Positions 1 to 7,400 of a DNA stretch of 28,949 bases are shown here, piece by piece; the first letter of the stretch is position 1; each line of letters starts with the position of its first letter. The notes beneath the pieces were generated by a model that did no database searches, was not told the origin of the DNA, and worked only from the letters and a program-made list of their open reading frames with translations. Position numbers and translations under genes: made by a program. The DNA lies in contig NZ_JAUMUL010000047.1 in NCBI RefSeq assembly GCF_030530635.1, positions 1-28,949 on the forward strand, in the 5' to 3' direction. Source of the DNA: Actinomyces sp. (GTDB lineage: Bacteria; Actinomycetota; Actinomycetes; Actinomycetales; Actinomycetaceae).

Positions 1-494
1 AGCCCGTGGTCTACGAGCACTTCGGCGGCAAGGAGGGCCTGTACGCCGTCATCGTCGACCGCGAGCTAACCACCGTCTCCACCACCATCACACAGGCGCT
101 GAAGTCCTCAACCTCCGCCTCCGTGATCGTTGAGCGGGCAGCGCTGGCCCTGCTGACCTACATTGAGGACTCCTCCGACGGCTTCCGCATCCTGTCCGCC
201 ACCAACACCCACAGTTCAGGCACTTACTCCACGCTGCTGGCCGATGTGGCGATCCAGGTGTCCGGGCTGCTGGCCACCCAGTTCTCCGCACACGGACTCG
301 ACCCACGCACTGCCCCGCTGTACGCACAGATGCTCGTCGGTATTGTGGCCATGCCCTCACAGTGGTGGCTGGAGAACCAGACCATGAGCAAGGAGGATGT
401 GGCTGCCCACATGGTCAACCTCGCCTGGAACGGGCTGCGCGCAATGACCCCGAACCCCACCCTGCGCGACGCCGCGGCCACCCACACGGATTGA
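1..494 (+). CDS. TetR/AcrR-type transcriptional regulator, 5' end missing
   Basis: This is the 3' part of a one-component repressor-type regulator; the start lies upstream of the window. The reading frame is open from the first complete codon (position 3). The residues VVYEHFGGKEGLYAV match the end of the TetR helix-turn-helix (the family pattern is roughly Y-x-H-F-x-x-K-E-x-L), so the DNA-binding domain is cut partway through. About 140 residues of helical ligand-binding/dimerisation domain follow, ending at TGA 492-494. The GTG at position 6 lies inside the HTH and is not a plausible real start. The ligand and targets cannot be read from the sequence. The next 2 kb downstream hold no clear gene, so it appears to be the last gene of its unit. 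Confidence 0.85.
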   Translation, partial: PVVYEHFGGKEGLYAVIVDRELTTVSTTITQALKSSTSASVIVERAALALLTYIEDSSDGFRILSATNTHSSGTYSTLLADVAIQVSGLLATQFSAHGLDPRTAPLYAQMLVGIVAMPSQWWLENQTMSKEDVAAHMVNLAWNGLRAMTPNPTLRDAAATHTD

Positions 495-1157
495 TCACCC
501 GCTACGCAACCGGCGCGCCATCCCCGTTCGAAGCCTTCGAGTCGCACCACGCCGGCCCGATTGCACCGACCCGACGACACCACCCGTCAGACACCCATCC
601 CCTCACCCTCTCAGACTCCCTCTCAGGGTCCCTTCCCGCCCCCGCAATCGGGCTCTTCCGGTTTGGGGTGTGGCTGGTGGTACGTACTGGTCGACCCGAG
701 GGAGACCTATCCCACACCCGAACGCGTCCTCCCATACCCGAGGACATCCTCCGGAGTGGGCTCTGGCGCGCAGGCCATGGCGGGGCGGTGGCGTGGGTGG
801 TGTCGCGGGGTGGACGGTTCGTACGTTTGGTGGGCGGTTCGGCACTTGGCACCGACGCTTCGACATGAACGGCGACGGTACGTACCTATTATGTCTCAGG
901 ATATCGGTGACAGTTCGGGGTTGTTGGGGGTGGCAGTTCTGGCGTGCTTTTGGGCGGTGGCCGCATCTTGCGACCAGCGCACCATCGGCTGGTGTCTTCT
1001 GGCGCCTGACCGGGCCGGCGTGCTGCGGCCGTAAAGCGGGCCCAGAACCGACTACGAAGTCTTGGTTCGTCGACACTGCCGGAAAGACCCCGGGCCGTCC
1101 CCGGCCAGACCCGGCCGTGGGACACAGCGGCCGCCACCGCGACCCCCAGCCCACGCA
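495..1157. other. Gene-poor stretch, no supported gene
   Basis: About 660 bases after the TetR gene. Several long open frames exist on both strands, but their translations are rich in Arg, Pro, Gly and Trp and show no family motif, as expected of random frames in GC-rich DNA. Minor structure: a perfect 10-bp palindrome GGTACGTACC at 877-886, with related TACGTA sequences near 680 and 825, and an imperfect tandem repeat of CCCAYACCCGA near 707-750. No tRNA or terminator was recognised. Confidence 0.5.
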
Positions 1158-1277
1158 CCGGCCGTGCTCCATCAGCTGCTCGTAGACCTCGTGCAGCCGG
1201 TCCTCGCTGTTGGGCAGGGCCTTGTCGAACAGCTTCTTCCCGTCGCCGGTCAGGGCCGTGGCCCAGTGCTCGGCCTT
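1158..1277 (-). pseudogene. Probable MarR-family regulator remnant
   Basis: On the minus strand about 40 residues read like the C-terminal part of a MarR-type regulator: a wing-end segment ATALTGDGKKLFDKALP, followed by a helix containing EDRLHEVYEQLMEHGR. In MarR proteins the pattern LT-x-x-G-x-x-L-(F/V)-x-x-A-x-P lies just after the winged helix. Nothing upstream in this frame or neighbouring frames gives a recognisable DNA-binding part, and the frame downstream runs into low-complexity sequence, so the fragment looks like a decayed gene. The short length makes the assignment moderate. Chance similarity of an open frame is the alternative. Confidence 0.4.
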
Positions 1278-1627
1278 GCCCACGCCCGATACCGACGAAG
1301 ACCTCCACATCCTCGATATCCATCTTCCCACGCGCCTCTCTCCTGCCTTGGTGGGGCAGCCGGTCAGACAGGTGACCCCACAACCACGCCTACGAAAAGA
1401 CTCGCGTCAAGCGATCCGTTCCCCTAATCAGCGCCTCCCATCCGCCCGCCACCACCGGCGACTTTCGCCCCCGGATCATCAAACGACAGGGACAAAACAT
1501 CATGCCGAAAGCGGCTGACCCGACCCCGGACCACCCGGAACCACACACAAGGTAACGGGCACCGGGCCTGCGGGGCTGCGCGGCGCCGTGGTCTTGGGGC
1601 TGCCGAGGCCGTGGGATTGTGGGGGGC
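1278..1627. other. Gene-poor stretch between the MarR remnant and the inverted repeat
   Basis: No supported gene was found. A separate minus-strand frame near 1320 begins with MDIEDVEVFVGIG, which may be another scrap of the decayed regulator region, but it does not continue as a recognisable protein. Confidence 0.35.
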
Positions 1628-1735
1628 GTTGGGTACGCCCCTTCGGTGTTTGCTACTCCGGTTCGACCTTTACTGAAGGCCGCGCAGCCCTTCAGCAAAC
1701 ACCCAACCGGAGTAGTAGAGGTCGAACCGGCGTAG
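1628..1735. repeat. Compound inverted repeat with alternative pairings
   Basis: Several nested complementary arms occur within 108 bp. GTTGGGT at 1628-1634 pairs with ACCCAAC at 1701-1707. GGTGTTTGCT at 1645-1654 pairs exactly with AGCAAACACC at 1694-1703. A 17-nt arm at 1653-1669 pairs 16/17 with 1719-1735, and its first 11 nt (CTACTCCGGTT) pair exactly with 1705-1715. The two right-hand partners form an imperfect 20-bp tandem repeat (AACCGGAGTAG, then AACCGGCGTAG). The centre has a further small stem, CTGAAGG/CCTTCAG. It lies outside any supported gene and its role is unknown: it could be a mobile-element trace, a recombination or protein-binding site, or a structured RNA. Confidence 0.75.
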
Positions 1736-2486
1736 CAGACGACCCCCGGCCCCGGCCCCGGGCACCAGGACGCCGCCGCCCCCTCGCCCCGCCACCCAAA
1801 GCCGTTGCCCAGCCCCCGCGACCCCACACCCTCCCGTCCTCCCGAAACACCAGCCCCCCGGCAGCGACCCCATACGTCGGCTCAGCCTGAATGCAATCCA
1901 GGTCCAGACCCCACCACCACACCTACGCAAAGGCAGATACACCAGCACCCACCACCGCACCCACAAACCAGAAGAGCCGAATAGCCAGCCAAACGGCACG
2001 ACACACCTCCCTCTTCAACTTCCTTACCGAACCACAATCCATAACGAATCATCGTCAGATATCACAAATTAGACTCCGCCCAAGATGGGAACCTCTCTTG
2101 CAAACTTGAAACGTTCAATATTTACCGAATGGCCACTTCGAAAGACGCCCCAGTAGACGCCCGCCCGGCGAGCAGACCTTCCGCACAGACACCCGAGAAC
2201 CACAACTATTCAGTGCGATTTCAACACTTTCGGGCCAGGCACGGACGACATCGCCAAGACTGGTACGTAACACCGACACACCCGCCGAGGATCAGACACG
2301 TGGACCTGTTCACATTTTCCCCCACAGCCCGTAAAACAGTAGTAAGTTCTGCTTCGATCGCAGATAACCCGACAAGCACCACCACTTGTCGCGCAACACA
2401 CTGCGACATCCATTCACCGCAGCGTTTATTTATTCACATACGACCTTATACAACCGACACTATCCGCTCACCATTCCAATCTGGAG
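1736..2486. other. AT-richer leader region before the transferase operon
   Basis: GC content falls markedly from about 1900 onward compared with the genes on either side, as expected of a regulatory leader. A short inverted repeat TTGAA-acg-TTCAA lies at 2106-2118, next to an AT stretch (TATTTA, 2119-2124). AT-rich sequence near 2425-2450 could hold a promoter for the next gene, but no convincing -35/-10 pair with standard spacing was found. An open frame beginning ATG at 2129 has no ribosome binding site, no recognisable motif, and overlaps the transferase gene out of frame, so it is not called. Confidence 0.45.
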
Positions 2487-2492
2487 TTGTTC

Positions 2493-3968
2493 TTGGCCAT
2501 CTCGCCGCTTGTCTCTTCTGTGCCGCCCGTCCGTGGGCAGCAGGAACGCTCTTCCGCCACAGAGAAGATCATGCCGTCTCTGGCGTCGCCACTGTTCACC
2601 GCCTGGCCGACCATGCGTCAGGACCTGCTGATGTGGGTGATGCTCAGTGACCTGAACGCAGTCGCCCTGCCCGTCTGGGTCGGCTGGATCTGCCTGAACT
2701 GGGGACCGCCGCAGCTACTGCTGGTCGCCACCATCGGTCTGCTGATGGTGGCACTCACTTGGGCGGCCGGAGGGCTCGGTGTTGATGTGGTGGACCAGGC
2801 CCGTTCCGGCGGAGGCCGCACGTTTCTGGCGGCCCTCGCGGTGGCACCGGCAGCCGTACTGCTGGGGCAGATCCTTACCCCGTCCCTTTCCACCGAGGCC
2901 GTGCTGGCGCCGTTGGCCGTCCAGCTGTCACTGGCACTAGGCGGCCGCATGATGGAGAGCGGCTGGCTGCGCGCACGACGGATGGAAGGACACGGTCTGC
3001 GCCGCACGCTGATCGTGATGGGGCCCGGCGCCGAGCCGATTCTGCGCGATCTGCGCAGCCACCCCGGCGACGGCTTCCTGGTTGTGGGCTACTTGTCCTC
3101 CTCCACCAACAAATGCCATGCCGCTTCCCGCCTGGGCAGCCCGGAGGCTGTCTCCACAGTGGTCCGGGACGAGCACATCGACGTAGTGATGACCATGGGC
3201 GGCGTGTGCCCGGAGGACCTGGTGGTGCTGATGCGCGGACTGACCGGCACCGGCGCCAGGCTGGTGGTGGCGCCCGGGCTGCAGGACGTGGTCCCAAGCC
3301 GTATGCGGGGCCTGCCGGTGACCCACGGCTGGACGGGTCTGATCGACGTTAGTCTGCGCCGTACACGTCTGTTCCTCAAAGACGTCTTCGATCGGGTAGC
3401 CGGCACGGCGCTGCTGGCCATCGCCTTCCCAGTGCTGGCGGTGGCGGCCGCGGCCATCCGCCTGGACTCCCCCGGCCCGGCCTTCTACTCCCAGACGCGC
3501 GTGGGCCTGTCGGGCAGGCACTTCACGCTGTGGAAGCTGCGCTCCATGTACACCGACGCCGACGCCCGCAGGGCCGCCGTTGTGAACGCCGGTGGTGACG
3601 CCGGAAACAAAGTCCTGTTCAAGGACCGTGCGGATCCGCGCATTACCCGTGTGGGCCGCATTATTCGCCGCACATCCATTGATGAGCTCCCGCAACTGAT
3701 TAACGTGGTGCGCGGGGACATGAGCCTGGTGGGCCCCCGCCCGGCGCTGCCCAGCGAGGTCGCCGAGTACGACGACGAGGCGCGCCGCCGCCTCCTGGTC
3801 AAACCCGGGCTGACCGGCCTGTGGCAGGTGTCGGGACGTTCGGACCTGTCCTGGGACTCGACGGTCGCACTTGACCGCCACTACGTTGAGAACCGGGGTG
3901 CACGTCTTGACGCCAGCATCTTCCTGTCAACCTTCAAGGCCGTCATCGGCGGTAAGGGAGCATACTGA
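2493..3968 (+). CDS. Polyprenyl-phosphate sugar-1-phosphate transferase (phosphoglycosyl transferase)
   Basis: Predicted membrane enzyme that moves a sugar-1-phosphate from a nucleotide sugar to undecaprenyl phosphate, the first step in building a surface glycan. The N-terminal half has about four hydrophobic segments and then a Rossmann-like stretch (RRTLIVMGPGAEP), as in large WbaP-type proteins. The C-terminal 200 residues are a typical Bac_transf domain: KDVFDRVAGT membrane re-entrant helix, FTLWKLRSMY, TSIDELPQLINV carrying the catalytic Asp-Glu pair (3681-3686), SLVGPRPALPSE, and KPGLTGLWQVSGRS. The start is uncertain. TTG 2493 has GGAG 6 nt upstream and is used here. TTG 2487 opens the frame, and ATG 2571, preceded by GAGAAG, is a reasonable alternative. 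Its stop overlaps the next start by one base (TGATG), indicating translational coupling. The donor sugar cannot be deduced. Confidence 0.9.
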   Translation: MAISPLVSSVPPVRGQQERSSATEKIMPSLASPLFTAWPTMRQDLLMWVMLSDLNAVALPVWVGWICLNWGPPQLLLVATIGLLMVALTWAAGGLGVDVVDQARSGGGRTFLAALAVAPAAVLLGQILTPSLSTEAVLAPLAVQLSLALGGRMMESGWLRARRMEGHGLRRTLIVMGPGAEPILRDLRSHPGDGFLVVGYLSSSTNKCHAASRLGSPEAVSTVVRDEHIDVVMTMGGVCPEDLVVLMRGLTGTGARLVVAPGLQDVVPSRMRGLPVTHGWTGLIDVSLRRTRLFLKDVFDRVAGTALLAIAFPVLAVAAAAIRLDSPGPAFYSQTRVGLSGRHFTLWKLRSMYTDADARRAAVVNAGGDAGNKVLFKDRADPRITRVGRIIRRTSIDELPQLINVVRGDMSLVGPRPALPSEVAEYDDEARRRLLVKPGLTGLWQVSGRSDLSWDSTVALDRHYVENRGARLDASIFLSTFKAVIGGKGAY

Positions 3969-4408
3969 TGATCACCGGATACGTGCCGGGCGGCTTCGAC
4001 ATGCTGCACATCGGACACCTCAATATCCTCACCGCCGCGGCCACCCGTTGCGACCGTCTGATCGCCGGCGTCGCCACCGATGAGTCCCTGCAGCGCATGA
4101 AGGGTCGTCCCCCGATCGTCCCTCAGGACGAGCGCATGGCCCTGGTGGCGGCGCTGCGGGTAGTCGACGCCGTCGTACCCGACTTCGATCAGGACAAGCG
4201 TCTGGCCTGGCAGCGCGAGCCCTTCGACATCCTGTTCAAGGGCACTGACTGGGAGGGCACGGAGAAGGGAGACCTGCTGGAGCAGCAGATGGCGGAGGTC
4301 GGCGCCACGGTCGTCTACCTGCCCTATACCCCGACCACGTCCTCCAGTATGCTGCGACGCGTGCTCTCTCAGGAGATAGCTTCCCACTCGGGCGCCGCCG
4401 GCAGGTGA
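3968..4408 (+). CDS. Cytidylyltransferase-like nucleotidyltransferase (TagD-like fold)
   Basis: A 146-residue protein of the HIGH-motif nucleotidyltransferase family. It opens with GYVPGGFDMLHIGHLNIL, where His14 and His17 form the nucleotide-binding HxGH motif, and ends with TTSSSMLRR, in the position of the family's second signature. Members such as TagD activate glycerol-3-phosphate with CTP; others act on different phosphates with CTP or ATP. Its size equals a single-domain cytidylyltransferase. It is coupled to the upstream transferase gene (ATG at 3968 inside the TGATG overlap) and lies 6 bp before the giant surface-protein gene, so it probably supplies an activated precursor for a cell-surface modification. 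The exact substrate is unknown. CDP-glycerol synthesis is one possibility, but no glycerolphosphotransferase lies nearby. Confidence 0.8.
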   Translation: MITGYVPGGFDMLHIGHLNILTAAATRCDRLIAGVATDESLQRMKGRPPIVPQDERMALVAALRVVDAVVPDFDQDKRLAWQREPFDILFKGTDWEGTEKGDLLEQQMAEVGATVVYLPYTPTTSSSMLRRVLSQEIASHSGAAGR

Positions 4409-4414
4409 GCGCAG

Positions 4415-7400
4415 GTGCCTCCGCATATTTCGTCTCGTCCCCGCCGGCGCAGTCCGGGGCTCGCCCCTCGCCGTCGTAGGCGGCTGTCCGCCGCGCTTGC
4501 GGGCGTCGCCGCGCTCGCACTGGGAACCGCCGCCTGGCTGCACGACGGCGTCCCGCAGGCGGATGTCACCCTGAACGACGGCGGCGTGTGGGTGACCAGC
4601 ACCACCGAGCACCTGGTGGCGCGTCTGAACTATCCGTCCAAGCAGGTGGACGGCTCCATCCGCACCGCCTCGGCCGACTTCGACGTCACCCAGAGCGGAG
4701 AGCATGTGCTCGTCCCCGACCTGGCCGCCTCTTCGGTGGCCTCGGTGGACCCCACCTCCGTGGCCCTGTCGGCCTCCTCCCAGCTGACCACGGGCACCGC
4801 CGTACTGCAGGGCGCGGACCGGGTCTTCGCCGTGGACGCCTCCACCGGTACAGTCGCGGGCACCACGGTCAAATCCGTCGACCTGCTCGCCGCTGCCCCC
4901 ACCCTGATCGAGGGCATGCCCGGGGCGGTCGCCGTCGCCGGCCCCGACGGCTCCCTGCACGCGGTCTCCGCCAAGACCGGCACCCTGGTCACCGTGCCCG
5001 TCAAGTCCAACGGCTGGGACAACGCCTCTTCACGGGCGATCACCTTCACCGATGGCACCGACCTGGCCATCACGGCCGTCGGCGACCGGGCCGTGGTGCT
5101 CGAACGGGGCACCGGCGTCCTGCACCTGCCCGACGGCTCGACCACGGATCTGGGGGCTACCGGCCTGGTGCTGCAGCAGCCCGGGCCCAAGGCCGACGCC
5201 GTCCTGGTGGCCTCCCGCACGGCACTGTTGTCGGTGCCGCTGGACGGCTCGCCGATCACTACGATCCCCGCCTCCACCGAGGGCGAGGCCGCCGTTGGCA
5301 TCGCCGCACGCCCGGTGCGCCTGGGCGACTGCGCCTACGCCGCCTGGTCCGACTCCGGGCAGTTCCTGCGCCAATGCGGCGATGACATCGAGACTGTCCG
5401 CGACGACGCACTGGCCTCCTCCTCTCAACCGGTCTTCCGTGTGAACCGCGACGCCATCGTCCTCAACGACATCACCCATGGCACCGTGTGGCTTCCGGAC
5501 GACAACCTGGTGCAGGTGGAGGACTGGACCGACATCACCTCTCAGACCGACGACCAGTCCGATGACAAGGACGACTCCGCGGAGACCTCCGACGCTCAGT
5601 CCCCGCCCGACCGCACCGAGGAGAACCACCCGCCCCAGGCCAATGACGACACCCTGGGGGTACGTCCTGGACGCTCCACCGTGCTGCCGGTGCTGGCCAA
5701 CGACTCCGATCCGGACGGGGACGTGCTCACCGCCGAGGCGGGGGATGCCGGCACCGCCCAGGTGACTACCGCCCAGTCCGGGCTGGCGCTGCGCATCGAC
5801 GTGCCCGCGGACGCCACCGGCACCTACACGATTCCCTACACCGCCTCCGATGGGCGTGGGGGCGCAGACTCGGCGGTGGCCAACGTGGAGGTGCACGACT
5901 GGAGTGTCAACGCCGCCCCCGAGCAGACCTCCACCCCCACGCTCGTGATCACGGCCGGCGCCTCCGGCTCCCTGGATGTGCTCGGCAACTGGCTCGACCC
6001 CGACGGCGACACCCTCTACCTGGTCTCCGCGCAGGGTGAGGGCTTCGATGTGCGCACCACGAATGAGGGCACCGTTACCGTGCGGGAAACGGCAGGGACG
6101 ACCGGTACCCGCATACTGACCACCGTCGTCTCCGACGGGCAGCAGACGGCCTCCGGCACAGTCAGTGTGGACGTGCAGTCGACCGAGACCACCGCCCCGA
6201 TAGCGAACGCCGACCATGTGCGGGTGGTAGCCGGTGCGTCCACGGTAGTCTCCCCGCTGGACAATGACGTCTCCCCCACCGGCGTGCCCCTGAGCCTGGC
6301 CGGTGTGAAGGAAGTACCCACGGGCACGAACCTGGAGGTCAACCAGCAAATCGGCACTTTCACCTTCTCCGCGGAGCAGGCCGGCACGTACTACATCACC
6401 TATGACGTCATCTCCGGCTCGGCGGTAGCCCAGGGGATCGTGCGTGTGGACGTGGTCGAGCCCTCGGACCCGGACGTACCCCCGGTGACGGAGAACGACA
6501 CCGCTCTGCTGCGCGAGGGAAGCTCCACCACGGTGGCCCCACTGAGCAACGATTTCGATCCCGCTGGCGGCATTCTAGTGCTGCAGTCGGCGACTGCTCC
6601 CTATGACACCGGCGTGACCGTGACGGTGGTGGACCATTCTCTGCTGCAGGTCTCCTCCGCAGGCGCTATCGGGCAGAGCGTAGAGGTGGAATACACGGTC
6701 TCCAACGGCACCGCCACTGCCACTGGTCATATGACCGTCGTCCCGGTGGCCACCGCCGAGTTGCAAGTGCCGCTTGCGAGCCCTGACTCCGCCGTCGTGC
6801 GCGTCGGCGATGTAGTCTCCGTTTCGGTGCTGGATAACGACACCTCCCCCTCCGGCCTGGCACTGAGCGTCGCAGATCAACTTGAGATGGCAGGCTCGGA
6901 CCTGGGCACCGCCTGGACCAGTGGAGAATTTGTTCGCTTCAAAGCGGACGAGACCCCCGGACGCACCACCGTCTCCTACACGGTCTTCGACACGGCCGAG
7001 CAGACCGCCTCCGCGCAGATCGACATTGAAGTGCGCGCCCGTGACGACGCCGCCAATGGCTCCCCGACCCCGCAGAACCTAGAGGCGAGTGCAGTCGCGG
7101 GCTCTTCGGTGGAGATCGCAGTTCCTCTTGATGGCATAGACCCCGAAGGCGACTCCGTCAGGCTGGTGGGGCTGGACCAGGCCCCGGCCTCCGGCACTGT
7201 AGAGGCCTCCAGTGCCTGGCTGACCTACACCCCTTTTGAGGGTACGTCCGGCACCGACACCTTCACCTATATTGTTGAGGACCGCTTCGGTGCGCAGGCC
7301 ACCGGCACGGTACGCGTGGGGGTGGCCCCCGCCCCCGCTACCAACACCGCGCCCGTTGCTACAGATGATCAGATCGTTGCGCAACCAGGGCGGACAGTAG

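Noticed and set aside
603..1331. 242-codon minus-strand frame as a complete gene
   Set aside because: Only a 40-residue internal part resembles a protein family; the rest is low-complexity Arg/Pro/Gly sequence typical of GC-rich shadow frames.
1628..1707. Integron attC-like site from GTTGGGT and ACCCAAC
   Set aside because: The two 7-mers fit the core consensus letters, but they occur in the reverse order (GTTRRRY first, RYYYAAC second), and there is no integrase or cassette array.
2129..2650. 173-codon open frame beginning ATG 2129
   Set aside because: It has no ribosome binding site and no recognisable motif, its composition is that of non-coding sequence, and it overlaps the well-supported transferase gene out of frame.
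5030..6349. Long Gly/His/Val-rich minus-strand frame inside the giant gene, and similar frames elsewhere
   Set aside because: These are antisense shadows of high-GC coding sequence with repetitive composition and no motifs.
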